A DNA stretch of 64,000 nucleotides from Roseibium aestuarii (GCF_008477545.1 NZ_VORA01000001.1:1860001-1924000), one strand, 5' to 3'; numbered from the stretch's first letter, positions 1 to 9,607 are shown. Numbers and translations: made by a program. The notes: generated by a model from the sequence alone, not told the origin.

Positions 1-1981
1 CGGACATGCGCAGGAACCGGCGGCCCTGCACTTCCTGGCTGGCGAGCGCATAGCGGGTCGCATCGGCGCCGAAGCGGTCGATCAGGTCGAGCGGATCGAT
101 GACGTTGCCGACGGACTTGGACATCTTCTTGCCCTGCGCGTCCACGACGATCGAGTTGAAATAGACCGTGTCGAACGGCACTTCCTTCATGAAGTGCAGG
201 CCCTGCATCATCATCCGGGCCACCCAGAAGAAGATGATGTCGAGACCGGTGACCAGCACGTCGGTCTTGTAGTAACGCTCAAGTTCCGGCGTCTTGTTCG
301 GCCAGCCGAGGGTCGAGAACGGCCACAGGGCGGAAGAGAACCAGGTGTCGAGCACGTCCGGGTCGCGGGTCAGCGGCTTGCCGCCGGCCATCTCCACGGC
401 CTTTTCCTCGCTCTCGGCGCAATATTCCTTGCCATCCTCGTCATACCAGACCGGGATCTGGTGACCCCACCACAGCTGGCGCGAGATGCACCAGGGCTGG
501 ATGTCGTCCAGCCAGTGGAAATAGACCTTCTCCGCATTGCCCGGAATGAGCTTGGTGGTCCCGTCCTGAACGGCCTTCAGGGCCGGTTCGGCCAGAACCT
601 TGGCATCGACGAACCACTGGTCGGTCAGCATCGGCTCGATGACCACCTTGGAGCGGTCCCCATAGGGCTGCATGATCTTCTTGGATTCGACCATCGGCAG
701 CAGCGCCGGGGCGTCCTCGTCCTCGCCGAGCGCGCGCACCACGGCCTTGCCGGCGGTGGTCCACTCCGGTGCACGGCCCTTCATCCAGGCCACGTCCGCA
801 TGATCGGCCGGCACCATGACCGCCAGACCCTCTTCAGTGATCTGGTCGATCACGCGCTTGCGCGCCTCGTAACGGTCCAGACCGCGCAGGTCGTCCGGCA
901 CGATGTTGATCGCGTCGACCTCGTTGATGGTGAAGTCCGCACCGTCGATGATGGCCTGGGCCTTGAGGGCCTCTTCCGCATAAGGCGCGCCATCGGCGCG
1001 CATGGCGCCCTTGGTGTCCATCAGGCGGTACATCGGGATCTTGTTACGCTGGGCAACCCCGTTGTCGTTGAAATCATGCGCGCCGGTGATCTTCACCGCG
1101 CCGGAGCCGAAGGTCGGGTCCGGATATTCGTCGGTGATGATTGGGATCAGGCGGCGGTGTTCCTTCGGGCCGACCGGGATCTCGCACAGCTTGCCGACGA
1201 TCGGCTTGTAGCGCTCATCATCCGGATGCACGGCCACCGCACCGTCGCCCAGCATGGTTTCCGGGCGGGTGGTGGCGATGGAAATATAGTCGCGGGTCTC
1301 GCGGAGGGTGACGTTCCCCTCCTCGTCCTTCTCGACATATTCATAGGTCTCGCCGCCGGCCAGCGGATACTTGAAGTGCCACATGTGGCCGTCGGACTCG
1401 ATGTTCTCGACCTCGAGATCGGAAATGGCGGTCTCGAACTTCGGGTCCCAGTTGACCAGACGCTTGGAGCGATAGATCAGGCCTTCATTATAAAGATCGA
1501 CGAAGACCTTGAGCACGGCAGCCGACAGGTTCGGCGACATGGTGAACTCGGTGCGGCTCCAGTCGCAGGACGCGCCAAGCCGCTTCAGCTGGCCCAGAAT
1601 CGTGCCTTCGGACTTGCGCTTCTGTTCCCAGACCCGCTCGACAAAGGCCTCGCGGCCCATCTCGCGGCGGCCCGGCTGCTGGTTCGCCGCCAGCTCGCGC
1701 TCGACGACCATCTGGGTCGCGATGCCCGCATGGTCGGTGCCCGGCTGCCACAGGACGTCAAAGCCCTGCATGCGCTTCCAGCGGACGAGGATGTCCTGAA
1801 GGGTGTTGTTGAGCGCGTGGCCCATATGCAGGGAGCCGGTCACGTTCGGCGGCGGGATCACGATGGTAAAGGCGTCTGCACCTTCATGCGCGCCGGCACC
1901 GGCCTTGAAGGCCTCGGCCTTTTCCCAGGTTTCGTAGATCCGCGGCTCAACGCTTGCCGCCTCGTAAGTCTTGTCAAGCAT
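1..1981 (-). CDS. valS: Valine--tRNA ligase, N-terminal part (gene runs off the window)
   Basis: Class I aminoacyl-tRNA synthetase that charges tRNA-Val in the cytoplasm. The frame is open from the ATG at 1981 to the first base of the window, giving about 660 residues; the family is usually near 900-950, so the anticodon-binding C-terminus is missing only because the window ends. The HIGH signature appears as HMGH at about residue 52 after PPPNVTGS, the CP1 editing domain lies in the middle ([10 protein letters not shown] and GTDHAG-type motifs are readable), and the KMSKS loop ([10 protein letters not shown]) is at about residue 619. The ribosome binding site is weak. It is the last gene of the pcm-tolC-popZ-valS series that is conserved in many Alphaproteobacteria; a terminator separates it from popZ, so it probably has its own promoter in 1982-2090. 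Confidence 0.97.
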   Translation of the reverse strand, partial: MLDKTYEAASVEPRIYETWEKAEAFKAGAGAHEGADAFTIVIPPPNVTGSLHMGHALNNTLQDILVRWKRMQGFDVLWQPGTDHAGIATQMVVERELAANQQPGRREMGREAFVERVWEQKRKSEGTILGQLKRLGASCDWSRTEFTMSPNLSAAVLKVFVDLYNEGLIYRSKRLVNWDPKFETAISDLEVENIESDGHMWHFKYPLAGGETYEYVEKDEEGNVTLRETRDYISIATTRPETMLGDGAVAVHPDDERYKPIVGKLCEIPVGPKEHRRLIPIITDEYPDPTFGSGAVKITGAHDFNDNGVAQRNKIPMYRLMDTKGAMRADGAPYAEEALKAQAIIDGADFTINEVDAINIVPDDLRGLDRYEARKRVIDQITEEGLAVMVPADHADVAWMKGRAPEWTTAGKAVVRALGEDEDAPALLPMVESKKIMQPYGDRSKVVIEPMLTDQWFVDAKVLAEPALKAVQDGTTKLIPGNAEKVYFHWLDDIQPWCISRQLWWGHQIPVWYDEDGKEYCAESEEKAVEMAGGKPLTRDPDVLDTWFSSALWPFSTLGWPNKTPELERYYKTDVLVTGLDIIFFWVARMMMQGLHFMKEVPFDTVYFNSIVVDAQGKKMSKSVGNVIDPLDLIDRFGADATRYALASQEVQGRRFLRMS

Positions 1982-2091
1982 AAGGGTACTCGAAGATGGA
2001 TGTCCGTGCCGACCGTGTAAATCGGATGCGGCTTCTCAAGTCAACAGAAGAAGGCGGAAAGCTGGGCAAACCATGGCACCCGCTCCACTTC

Positions 2092-2120
2092 AAACGAAAA
2101 CGCCGCCCCGGGAGGCGGCG
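2092..2120 (-). terminator. Rho-independent terminator after popZ
   Basis: On the minus strand a perfect 7-bp G+C stem (CGCCGCC / GGCGGCG, 2101-2120) with a 6-nt loop is followed by TTTTCGTTT. It lies about 65 bases past the popZ stop codon and points the same way. Confidence 0.8.
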
Positions 2121-2185
2121 TCAGGCAATGGGATGGGCACTTCGCCCTCAGGACAGGCCAGGGGACGACCGGAATACGATCAGGA

Positions 2186-2983
2186 TCAGCGGCGGCGGGT
2201 GACGCGCTCGATTTCCTTCTTCACCAGCGCTTCGACCATCACCGGCAGGTTCTGGTCCAGCCAGGCCTTCAGCATGGGGCGCAGCATCTCGCGCACCAGC
2301 TCTTCCATGGTCTGGGGCTGATTGCCGACGAAGAGGTTCGACAGGTTGTCGAAGGCCGCATGAACGGCGGAGCCGGTCATGTCCGAGGTGAGCGGCGTTT
2401 CGTCATCGACCTCCGGCAGATCGTCGGGGATCGGCGCAGTGGCCACGGACGCCGTTGCCCGCGGCTTGGGGGCTGCTGCCGGAGCCGGAGCCGGCTTCGG
2501 CGCGGCCGCCACCGGGGCCTCTTCCTCGACATCGTCCATGTCGAAGCCGGCCATGATGTCCGCGTCATCGTCGTCGGCCGGAATGTCCTTTTCGACGAAG
2601 GCGATCTCGTCCTCGCCGACCATGGCGAGATCGTCGTCCGCGTCACTTTCGCCGACGGCAAAGTCCTCGGTCAGTTCGAGCACGTCGTCTTCGTCATCGG
2701 CCGCCGCGGCCATCGCAGCCGCCATGTCGTCGTCGGCCGCGTCCTCGTCCTCAACGCCACCGATGTCGGAGTCGTCCATGTCGAAGAGCTTGTCCAGGTC
2801 GTCCTGGGACATCTCGGCTGAATCACCCATCAGGTCTGCCGCCTCGTCTTGGTTGGTCGTGCTCAAACCGGCGCTGGCTGTGGCCGCACCGCCGGATTGC
2901 TCATCCTCGTCGGAGATGATCCGGCGGATGGAGGCGAGTATTTCCTCCATGGACGGTTCGTCCGCCTGCTTAGCTTGCGCCAT
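2186..2983 (-). CDS. popZ: PopZ-type pole-organising protein (DUF2497)
   Basis: Polar scaffold protein that in Caulobacter and relatives forms a pole-located matrix and tethers ParB/parS. The product is 265 residues. The N-terminal recruitment helix is clear (MEEILASIRRIISDED, residues ~12-27), the middle ~150 residues are an Asp/Glu/Ala/Pro-rich disordered linker, and the C-terminal ~60 residues contain the oligomerisation helices (MEELVREMLRPMLKAWLDQN, then LPVMVEALVKKEIERVTRR). An upstream in-frame codon at 3007 exists, but the ATG at 2983 has GGGGGA seven bases before it and restores the usual N-terminus. It lies between tolC and valS, the ordinary alphaproteobacterial location. The acidic linker is longer than in Caulobacter PopZ, which is common in Hyphomicrobiales. 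Confidence 0.92.
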   Translation of the reverse strand: MAQAKQADEPSMEEILASIRRIISDEDEQSGGAATASAGLSTTNQDEAADLMGDSAEMSQDDLDKLFDMDDSDIGGVEDEDAADDDMAAAMAAAADDEDDVLELTEDFAVGESDADDDLAMVGEDEIAFVEKDIPADDDDADIMAGFDMDDVEEEAPVAAAPKPAPAPAAAPKPRATASVATAPIPDDLPEVDDETPLTSDMTGSAVHAAFDNLSNLFVGNQPQTMEELVREMLRPMLKAWLDQNLPVMVEALVKKEIERVTRRR

Positions 2984-3077
2984 GACATCCCCCGTACTAA
3001 TCGGCAACGCGTTATCGAATCACTTCGCGCATGACTGAACGATTCGTTAACAGCCATTATAGAAGCGCCAAGGCCCG

Positions 3078-3113
3078 AGCGAAAAGACAAGCAGATGCTT
3101 CCGCTTGTCTTTT
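3078..3113 (-). terminator. Terminator after tolC (bidirectional shape)
   Basis: Perfect 11-bp stem AAAAGACAAGC (3082-3092) / GCTTGTCTTTT (3103-3113) with a 10-nt loop. The stem ends in a T-run on both strands; the only gene reading into it is tolC, which stops 130 bases upstream on the minus strand. Confidence 0.7.
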
Positions 3114-3242
3114 CCCCGGCAACCTTGGGTCCGGCGCCAGGCGCCGGCCGGTCATGGACAGAATTCGAAAGCGATCCCGGGACGAAAGGGCCGATACGGG
3201 ATCAACCAGTCCTCAAGGGATCAGGGGCGCTGAAAAGCCCGA

Positions 3243-4613
3243 TCAGCGCCCGTCAGGGGTCCGCACGCCAAACCACTTGTTGCGCACGGCCTTGTAATGC
3301 TCGGTCGGGTCATAGCGCTTGACGTTGAGGCCGAGCGTACCCGCATCCAGCTTGCCGACGGCGGCCAGCAGCTGATAGCCGGACACGATCCGGGTCCGCT
3401 GGGCGGTGACCAGCGAGACGCGCTGACTGACCAGCTCACGCTGGGCATCAAGCACATCAAGGGTGGTGCGCTGACCGACCCGCTGCTCTTCCAGAACGCC
3501 TTCGAGCGCCAGCTGCTGGGCCTGAACGGCGGCCTGAGCCGCGCTGATCGACGCTTCCGCAGCCTGATAGTTGCCCCAGGCGGAAATCACGTTGGCGCGG
3601 ACCTGATCGCGCGCCACATCCAGCTGCAGCCGTGCCTGACCGAGGGATTCCTTGGCCTGACGGATGGCGGAATATTCGGAACCACCCTGATAGATCGGAA
3701 TGGACACCCGGCCGCTGAACGAGGCAGACGTCGTGCCGTCAGTGGAGGAATTGGTGGCCCAGCTCTGGGACAGGGAGCCGCTGAGCGACACGGTCGGCAT
3801 CAGCGTGCCTTCGGCGACCTTGACCCCGTAGAGACCCGCATCGACCAGATGAACGGCCTGACGGATCACCGGCTGGCTGGTCTCGGACGTGGCAAGCGCG
3901 GCGTCGAGGTTCTTCGGGACAAGGATGCCGATCGAGGTATCGGCCGAGAGGTTGTTGGCTTCCACGCCGACGATCTGGCGATAGATCGCGCGGCTCGCGT
4001 TGAGCTGCGCCAGAGACGCATTGAGGCTCGCCTGGGCGCTGGAGCGGCGGGCATCGGCCTGGGACACGTCGGTACGGGTGCCCTCACCCACATCGAAACG
4101 ATCATCGGCGGCACGCACCTGCTCGTTCAGGAACTCGAGGTCGCTGCGGGACAGGGAGACCAGCGCGGTGTCGCGGATCACGTCCACATAGGCCTGAGCG
4201 GCAGCAAGCAGCACATCCTGCTCGGTCGCGATCAGGCTTTCCCGCTGGGCGCGGATGATGGCTTCGGCCTGCTTGGTCGAGTTGACCGTCTTGAACCCGT
4301 TGAACAGAGCCTGGGACATAGACAGGGAAAGCGAGGCGTTGTTCTGATAGGTGGTGGTGGCCGAGTTCTCGGTCCGCGTTCCACCGGCGCTGGCCGACGC
4401 GCTGACAGTCGGGCGCCATCCGGCCAGGGCCTGGGGAACGCTTTCATCCGCGCCGCGCAGACCGGCACGGGCCGCGTTGAGCGACGGATTGTTGGCATAG
4501 GCAAGGGCGAGAGCCTGCTGGATGCTTTCCGCCCTGACGGAGGTCACGGCCGTGGTCGACATCAGGGCCGCCACACCGAGGGCTGCCGCCATCGCTCGAA
4601 ACTTCTTCTGCAT
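3243..4613 (-). CDS. tolC: TolC-family outer-membrane efflux/secretion channel
   Basis: Trimeric outer-membrane channel that works with periplasmic adaptor and inner-membrane pumps (RND, ABC) or type I secretion systems. The product from the ATG at 4613 is 456 residues, typical for the family. It opens with a signal peptide (MQKKFRAMAAALGVAALMST, cleavage probably after SVRA), followed by two OEP repeats: the first begins ESIQQALALAYANNPSLNAA, and the second contains QRVGQRTTLDVLDAQRELVS. Another ATG seven codons upstream (4634) is possible; the inner one keeps the shorter signal peptide and has AAGGA nearby. No pump gene is adjacent, which is normal for the pcm-tolC-popZ-valS arrangement and suggests a general-purpose channel. 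Confidence 0.93.
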   Translation of the reverse strand: MQKKFRAMAAALGVAALMSTTAVTSVRAESIQQALALAYANNPSLNAARAGLRGADESVPQALAGWRPTVSASASAGGTRTENSATTTYQNNASLSLSMSQALFNGFKTVNSTKQAEAIIRAQRESLIATEQDVLLAAAQAYVDVIRDTALVSLSRSDLEFLNEQVRAADDRFDVGEGTRTDVSQADARRSSAQASLNASLAQLNASRAIYRQIVGVEANNLSADTSIGILVPKNLDAALATSETSQPVIRQAVHLVDAGLYGVKVAEGTLMPTVSLSGSLSQSWATNSSTDGTTSASFSGRVSIPIYQGGSEYSAIRQAKESLGQARLQLDVARDQVRANVISAWGNYQAAEASISAAQAAVQAQQLALEGVLEEQRVGQRTTLDVLDAQRELVSQRVSLVTAQRTRIVSGYQLLAAVGKLDAGTLGLNVKRYDPTEHYKAVRNKWFGVRTPDGR

Positions 4614-4793
4614 TCCCAAATCCTTGCCGTGCATGCTGCGCAGGTCAGACTACTGGTAATCGGCCGTCTGCCGTGATGCAACTTTGCACCTGAAGATCAA
4701 GCACAATTCCGCGAGGTGCGACCAATCGGCAACACACGGCACCCTTCTGAAAAAGGGCGCTTGCGGCTTGCGCCTGGATGAAACTCTGAACCC

Positions 4794-4840
4794 TGAAAAA
4801 CCCCCGCCTCGTCGGAGGCCTTCTTCGGGGAGAAGAAGGT
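4794..4840 (-). terminator. Terminator after pcm
   Basis: Two stems in series: CCTTCTTC/GAAGAAGG (4819-4839), then GCCTC/GAGGC (4806-4819), followed on the minus strand by GGGGGTTTTT. It lies 40-85 bases past the pcm stop and points the same way. Confidence 0.65.
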
Positions 4841-4880
4841 CTCAACGAGTCGTCAACCATCAGATCATGGCACAGGTTAA

Positions 4881-5540
4881 TTAGAACTGAAACTCCGGCA
4901 CGCGACCGAAGCCCGGGAGAAGCGGAACGCTGGCGTTGAAGGCGAAGCGTCCGGAGACATGTTCCCCGGCCTTCTGGTAGAGCCGCACGGTGCCCGCACC
5001 GCCCAGACCTTCCACGACCACGAGGCGGCCACCGTCCTTGAGCTGACGGAAGAGATCCTGCGGCAGGACTTCCACGGCGCCGTCGATGAGGATCACGTCG
5101 AAGGGGCCTTCCCCGGCCAGACCTGCCGTCAGCGGGCCTTCGACCACGGCGGCGTTCTGGATACCAAGCTCGACGATCGTCTCGCCCGCCTGGCGCGCCA
5201 GATCCGGATCGCTCTCCACGGCCACGACAGAGGCGGCCAGATGGGACATGACGGCAGTCGTGTAGCCGCTGCCGGCACCGATCACCAGAACCACGTCATC
5301 CGGGCGCACCCCGGCGAGCTGGACCATCTTTCCCATCACATGCGGCTTGACCAGAACGCGCTGACCGCTGCCCTCGACCGCGATTTCCCGGTCGATATAG
5401 GCCACCGCCTGGCGGGATGCCGGCACGAAGCGTTCCCGCGGAACCGCCTCGACCGCATCGAGCACCCGGTGGTCGGTCACGTCATTGGTGCGCAGCTGGC
5501 AATCCACCATCTTGCGGCGGGACAGGGCATAGTCAGTCAT
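4881..5540 (-). CDS. pcm: Protein-L-isoaspartate O-methyltransferase family protein
   Basis: SAM-dependent methyltransferase of the PCMT family, which repairs isoaspartyl residues in aged proteins. The product is 219 residues from the ATG at 5540, preceded by AAGAGGG at good spacing. The frame stays open further upstream, but that extension looks unlike a protein and lacks a ribosome binding site. SAM motif I is VLVIGAGSGYTTAVMSHLA with the acidic partner VESD after it; motif II is FDVILIDGAVEVLP. The usual DG[SC]PGWP-type substrate loop is not obvious: the N-terminus reads RKMVDCQLRTNDVTDHRVLD, typical of the alphaproteobacterial tolC-linked branch. Substrate specificity in this branch is not firmly established. 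It lies upstream of tolC on the same strand, separated by a terminator. Confidence 0.88.
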   Translation of the reverse strand: MTDYALSRRKMVDCQLRTNDVTDHRVLDAVEAVPRERFVPASRQAVAYIDREIAVEGSGQRVLVKPHVMGKMVQLAGVRPDDVVLVIGAGSGYTTAVMSHLAASVVAVESDPDLARQAGETIVELGIQNAAVVEGPLTAGLAGEGPFDVILIDGAVEVLPQDLFRQLKDGGRLVVVEGLGGAGTVRLYQKAGEHVSGRFAFNASVPLLPGFGRVPEFQF

Positions 5541-5964
5541 GATGACCCTCTTGTTCCGATGTTCCGAAAAATCGGCCTCTCTGACCGGTTCCTTACAAAG
5601 GACCGGGGCCGGTGACAAGCAATTGATTGCGCCATTCCCCAATGGGGCCGCACTGGGAACCCCTCCTCCCGCAGGCGTCACCTCGGGTGCCCGGGCCCTG
5701 CCGGTCGCGGCGCGACGCAGGCGGCCCGACGCAGGCACAGATCGACGTCGCCTGCCCGTTTCGCGCAGGATGCGCCGGAACCGCTGCGGCAGATTGGCGA
5801 AAGGGCAGCAAGCCGCCTCCGGAGGTGGAAAAATTCCCGCTGCTTCATCCACACCTTAAGCGAATTTCGCAAAATCTCCCATTGAGCTTTTCAGATCCCT
5901 CTGGTAATCACCAGCGCCATCGGTCGACGCAGACATCACCACAGCGTCACGGACCGTTCAGGAA
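5541..5964. other. Intergenic stretch between pcm and tRNA-Cys
   Basis: About 420 bases. It must hold the minus-strand promoter of pcm and the plus-strand promoter of tRNA-Cys. The open frames here (for example the 5' extension of pcm) have no ribosome binding site or recognisable protein content. I see no repeat or further RNA gene. Confidence 0.5.
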
Positions 5965-6038
5965 GGCCTCTTGGCGGAGTGGTGACGCAGCGGATTGCAA
6001 ATCCGTGTACGCCGGTTCGATTCCGGCAGAGGCCTCCA
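5965..6038 (+). tRNA. tRNA-Cys (GCA)
   Basis: Complete cloverleaf of 74 bases including encoded CCA (6036-6038). Acceptor stem GGCCTCT/AGAGGCC, discriminator U73 as expected for cysteine, anticodon loop TTGCAAA giving GCA, T-arm GCCGG-TTCGATT-CCGGC. Confidence 0.97.
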
Positions 6039-6234
6039 AATTCCCCCCTTCAGAATTCGAGATCTTCCGCGCCAGCTTGCACTTTCGTGCAATGTGACCT
6101 CGTGTGCCCAGCGCCAGGGATACGATCTGTTGTCGAGCGCCTCGCCCCCAGCACGACCCCAGCACGACTGCGCAAGGCTTGAAGGCCCCGAACCCTGCCC
6201 GGATCCGGAGCTCAGCGCCATGGCAGGCAAAGCG

Positions 6235-6265
6235 CAAGCCCTGAGGGCTGACGCCTCAGGGCTTG
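6235..6265 (-). terminator. Strong hairpin overlapping the GST stop codon
   Basis: A 12-bp perfect stem CAAGCCCTGAGG / CCTCAGGGCTTG with a 7-nt loop; the stop codon of the glutathione S-transferase gene (6256-6258) is inside the stem. The following T-tract on the minus strand is poor (GCGCTTTG), so it could also act as an RNA-stabilising structure. Confidence 0.5.
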
Positions 6266-6921
6266 GGGATTGCCGGAAGCTCGTCCTCGGCCACGATCCA
6301 CGGCTCGGCGCGCCCCGCATCCACCCACTCCACCACGGCCGGATGGGCCATCACGGCCTGCATGTAGGCACGGCTGGTGTCGCTCACCGGCAGACCATAG
6401 GTGTGGAAGCGAGAAACCACCGGCGCATACATGGCATCGGCCGCACAGAAGGCTCCGAAGAGATAAGGCCCGCCGCTGGAGGCCAGGCAGTCCGCCCAGA
6501 GGGTCTCGATCCGCGCCACATTGGCCAGAACCGCCGGTTGCACAGCAAGGGTCATCGGCTCCAGGCGCAGGTTCATCGGGCAGGCGCCGCGCAGGGCGGC
6601 AAAACCGGTCGCCATCTCGCTTGAAATGGCCCGCGCCACCGCGCGCTCCCTCCGCCCTTCCGGCCAGAGCCCCGCATCGGGGAAGAGATCGGCCGCATAT
6701 TCGATGATCGCCAGGCTCTCCCACACATCCAGCTCCCCGTCGCGCAGGAGCGGCACCTTGCCCGAGGGCGACACGGCGCGGATCTCCGGATTGCCGGCGG
6801 GAAAGTCGAAGCGCAGGAGCACTTCCCTGAAGGGGATCCCCGCCGCCGTCAGCGCCACCCAGGGACGCATGGACCAGGAGGAATAGTTCTTGTTGCCCAC
6901 ATGGAGGACGAGATCGGACAT
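6256..6921 (-). CDS. Glutathione S-transferase family protein
   Basis: Cytosolic GST-fold protein of 221 residues. The N-terminal thioredoxin-like domain (residues ~3-80) starts LVLHVGNKNYSSWSMRPW, where Ser/Tyr near residues 13-15 would be the catalytic positions, and contains the conserved cis-proline region SGKVPLL and the glutathione-contact WESLAIIEYAAD. The C-terminal all-helical domain covers ~90-215. The NKNYSSWS start is typical of a bacterial subgroup annotated only as GST. The ATG at 6921 has AGGAG nine bases upstream; a longer frame to 6987 lacks such a signal. It appears to be a single-gene unit. Substrate is unknown. Confidence 0.88.
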   Translation of the reverse strand: MSDLVLHVGNKNYSSWSMRPWVALTAAGIPFREVLLRFDFPAGNPEIRAVSPSGKVPLLRDGELDVWESLAIIEYAADLFPDAGLWPEGRRERAVARAISSEMATGFAALRGACPMNLRLEPMTLAVQPAVLANVARIETLWADCLASSGGPYLFGAFCAADAMYAPVVSRFHTYGLPVSDTSRAYMQAVMAHPAVVEWVDAGRAEPWIVAEDELPAIPKP

Positions 6922-7008
6922 GGAAAGCTCCTGAAAGACGGCCGGAGACCGGCGCGGCGCGAAAGGATAAGCGGAAAGGCGACACACGAGCCAATCCGCA
7001 ATCGGCCG

Positions 7009-7359
7009 TCAGACTATTGCGCCCTCTCCGGGAACTCCAATCAGCTTTTGCCCCGCTCTCATCGCGGATCCTGATCGATCGACCGCGTCACGCGCTCCCC
7101 CCTTGTCGAGGTCGCGCCGATCAAGGCCCCCCGCCCCCTTGTGCGAGCGATCCCGGCGGAAATACTGGCCATCACCGGTCAGCACCAGCGCCAGAGCCTC
7201 AAGCTCCCCGATCACGGCCTCCGAGGCCCGCTGCAATCCGGCACCGGGCCCCAGCGTCTCCCGCGCCTCCATCAGCCCAAGATAGGCCTGACGCAACTGG
7301 CTGATGAGCACATCCCGCTCGAAATCGGGACGCGGCACGCCACTCCGGATGTCCGTCAT
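7009..7359 (-). CDS. Small protein of unknown function
   Basis: I do not recognise this 116-residue protein. The ATG at 7359 follows a near-perfect GGAGGT six bases upstream, so translation is likely. The first ~65 residues are predicted helical and look protein-like (RDVLISQLRQAYLGLMEARE, then SEAVIGELEALALVLTGD); the rest is basic and glycine-rich (YFRRDRSHKGAGGLDRRDLD) and looks less constrained. There is no signal peptide or membrane segment. It is divergent from cobC and 87 bases upstream of the GST gene on the same strand. Either the C-terminal third is a fast-evolving tail, or the original stop was lost and the frame runs on. Confidence 0.6.
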   Translation of the reverse strand: MTDIRSGVPRPDFERDVLISQLRQAYLGLMEARETLGPGAGLQRASEAVIGELEALALVLTGDGQYFRRDRSHKGAGGLDRRDLDKGGARDAVDRSGSAMRAGQKLIGVPGEGAIV

Positions 7360-7541
7360 CTTGCACCTCCGCAAATGTTCCGCTTTTGTTCTCCTCCTTA
7401 TGGCGTCGCGGGCCGGTCCCTGTCAATCGCTCGCCTCCGTGTGGGGCGAGCGTCGGAACAGCTTGTCCCCGCCAACCCTGTACAGGGCGCGCCCCATGCC
7501 ATATGTGTCTGGCCGATGACGGGGAGGATGGGACAGATTCC

Positions 7542-8558
7542 ATGCGGCATGGCGGCGATCTGGGAGAAGCGATTGCGCAGTTCGGCGGCACGCCGGACAG
7601 CTGGCTTGATCTCTCCACCGGCATCAATCCTCATCCCTATCCGGTCGAGGGGATCCTGAAGCCCGACGACTGGACGCGCCTTCCCTCCGAGGCCGCGCTC
7701 CGCAGCCTGCGTCAGGCGGCGCGCAAGGCCTATTCCATTCCCCGCAGCCAGGCCCTCGCCGTGACACCCGGCACCCAGGTGATCATTTCCCTGCTGCCGG
7801 ACGCCCTGCCCCTCGGTCCCCTGCATCTCCTGGGCCCCACCTATTCCAGCCACAGCCAGAACTGGAACCAGGCTGGACGTGAGGTCCACGAGGCCCTGAG
7901 CTGGCACGACCTGCTGGCCGCCATGAAACGGCTCCCCGGCCATGTGCTTCTGGTCAATCCGAACAATCCGGACGGGCGCTCCTTCAAGCCCCAGGCCCTT
8001 ATCGCGCTGGCGGAGCATCTGGCCCAGTCCGGCCACTATCTCATTGTCGACGAGGCTTTCGCCGACTGCGTGCCTCAGGTCAGCGTGCTGCCCCATCTGG
8101 AGAACCAGCACAATATTCTGGTGCTGCGATCCTTCGGCAAGTTCTTCGGTCTTGCAGGCGTTCGCCTCGGCTTCCTTGTCGGTCCGGACAAGATCTGCGG
8201 CGCCCTGACGCTGACCCTTGACACCTGGGCGGTCAACGGACCGGCGCTCGCCATCGGCGCCAGGGCTCTAGGCGACACGGCCTGGCAGGCAACGACCCGC
8301 GAGCGGCTGCACCACGACATGAAGCGCCTGACCCTGACCCTGGAGCATGGCGGCTTGAGCCTGCTGGGTCACGTGCCGCTCTTCGCCCTCTTCGAACACC
8401 CCCGGGCCCATCAGCTGCATGCCGCGCTGGCCCGTCGCGGCATCTGGACCCGGCGCTTCGATCACACGCCCAACTGGCTGCGATTTGGCCTGCCGCCGAA
8501 AACGGCCGATCTCAACCGCCTGTCGACCAGCCTGATCGACGCCTTTACCGAGATCTGA
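7542..8558 (+). CDS. cobC: Threonine-phosphate decarboxylase-like PLP enzyme of cobalamin synthesis
   Basis: Fold-type I PLP enzyme of the CobC/CobD(Salmonella) family that makes the aminopropanol arm of cobalamin, in Salmonella from L-threonine-O-3-phosphate. The product is 338 residues from the ATG at 7542 (MRHGGDLGEAIAQFGGTPDS), the usual N-terminus; longer in-frame extensions back to 7386 look non-protein. The substrate-binding LDLSTGINPHPYP, the NPNNPDGRS loop, the PLP-contacting VDEAFAD and the Schiff-base lysine in SFGKFFGLAGVRLGF are all present. It is followed 31 bases later by cobD, whose product joins the arm to the corrin ring. The two are transcribed opposite to the riboswitch-controlled cob operon, and I see no riboswitch in front of them. 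Confidence 0.93.
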   Translation: MRHGGDLGEAIAQFGGTPDSWLDLSTGINPHPYPVEGILKPDDWTRLPSEAALRSLRQAARKAYSIPRSQALAVTPGTQVIISLLPDALPLGPLHLLGPTYSSHSQNWNQAGREVHEALSWHDLLAAMKRLPGHVLLVNPNNPDGRSFKPQALIALAEHLAQSGHYLIVDEAFADCVPQVSVLPHLENQHNILVLRSFGKFFGLAGVRLGFLVGPDKICGALTLTLDTWAVNGPALAIGARALGDTAWQATTRERLHHDMKRLTLTLEHGGLSLLGHVPLFALFEHPRAHQLHAALARRGIWTRRFDHTPNWLRFGLPPKTADLNRLSTSLIDAFTEI

Positions 8559-8589
8559 GCGCCCCTGCGCCAACCAGTGATCCCGCCCC

Positions 8590-9579
8590 ATGCTTTTCTG
8601 GCAAGACACCCTCCTCCTCCTTCTCGCCGCCCTCGCCCTTGACGCCCTCATCGGGGATCCGGACTGGATCTGGCGCCGCCTTCCCCACCCGGTGGTCTGG
8701 ATCGGCGGCTTCATCCGCGTCCTCGAGCGCGCCCTGAACCGGAAGTCCCACTCTCACCGGTGGCGCAGGGGTGCCGGAGTGCTGACCCTGCTTCTTCTGC
8801 TCGTGGTCAGCCTGGCCATCGGCCTTGGCCTGCAGATCGCCGCCGAGCATCTCGCCTATGGGGAGGTTCTGATCGTCCTGCCCGCCGCCATCCTCGTGGC
8901 CCAGCGAAGCCTGCACGGCCATGTGGCCGCCGTCCGCGATGCTCTCTCGCGGGACGGACTGCCCGCCGGACGTCGCGCGGTCTCCATGATTGTCGGGCGC
9001 GACCCGGAAAAGCTGGATGAAGCGGGCGTGTCGCGCGCAGCCATCGAATCTGCGGCAGAGAACCTCTCGGACGGGGTCGTCGCGCCGGTCTTCTGGTTCG
9101 CCCTTCTGGGGCTCCCCGGCCTCATCGCCTACAAGGCGGTCAACACCGCCGACAGCATGATCGGCCACAAGACCGCCGAGCTGCACGACTTCGGCTGGGC
9201 CGCAGCCCGCTTCGATGACCTGATCAATCTGCCCGCCTCCCGCCTGACGGGACTGCTCATCGCGCTGGTGGCACCCATCGTCGGCGGCTCGCCGGTCGCA
9301 GCCCTCAAGACCGTCTATCGGGATGCGCGCAAGCACCGCTCTCCCAACGCTGGCTGGCCCGAGGCCGCAATGGCGGGCGCGCTCGGCATCGCGCTGGCCG
9401 GCCCCCGTGCCTATGCGGATTATGTGGTGCGCGATCCCTTCATGAACCCGAAGGGCCGCAAGGAGGCCACCGCCCAGGACATCAACCGGGCGCTCATCGT
9501 CCTGCGCTGGGTCTACAAGGCGCAGTTTCTGCTGGTGCTCGGGGTCTTTCTGCTGACAGCGCCCATCGTGCTCTTCTGA
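8590..9579 (+). CDS. cobD: Adenosylcobinamide-phosphate synthase (CbiB/CobD)
   Basis: Integral membrane enzyme that attaches aminopropanol (phosphate) to adenosylcobyric acid. The product is 329 residues with several membrane segments: ~8-25, a strong helix after RRGAGVLTLLLLLVVS, another at ~85-105, and the C-terminal hydrophobic end LLVLGVFLLTAPIVLF. Family motifs include ALDALIGDPDWIWRRLPHPV near the N-terminus and AIESAAENLSDGVVAPVFWF, YKAVNTADSMIGHKT and the DDLINLPASR stretch. It is second in the cobCD pair, 31 bases after cobC. It converges on cobQ with a 28-base gap. Confidence 0.95.
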   Translation: MLFWQDTLLLLLAALALDALIGDPDWIWRRLPHPVVWIGGFIRVLERALNRKSHSHRWRRGAGVLTLLLLLVVSLAIGLGLQIAAEHLAYGEVLIVLPAAILVAQRSLHGHVAAVRDALSRDGLPAGRRAVSMIVGRDPEKLDEAGVSRAAIESAAENLSDGVVAPVFWFALLGLPGLIAYKAVNTADSMIGHKTAELHDFGWAAARFDDLINLPASRLTGLLIALVAPIVGGSPVAALKTVYRDARKHRSPNAGWPEAAMAGALGIALAGPRAYADYVVRDPFMNPKGRKEATAQDINRALIVLRWVYKAQFLLVLGVFLLTAPIVLF

Positions 9580-9607
9580 GTCGTCCTGACCCGAAGTTCC
9601 GGCACAT

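Noticed and set aside
194..2020. 608-codon open frame antisense to valS
   Set aside because: The minus strand encodes an unmistakable valyl-tRNA synthetase with HIGH and KMSKS motifs; the plus frame is a composition shadow.
2379..3038. Ser-rich 219-codon frame opposite popZ
   Set aside because: A mirror of the Asp/Glu-rich PopZ linker; no start signal.
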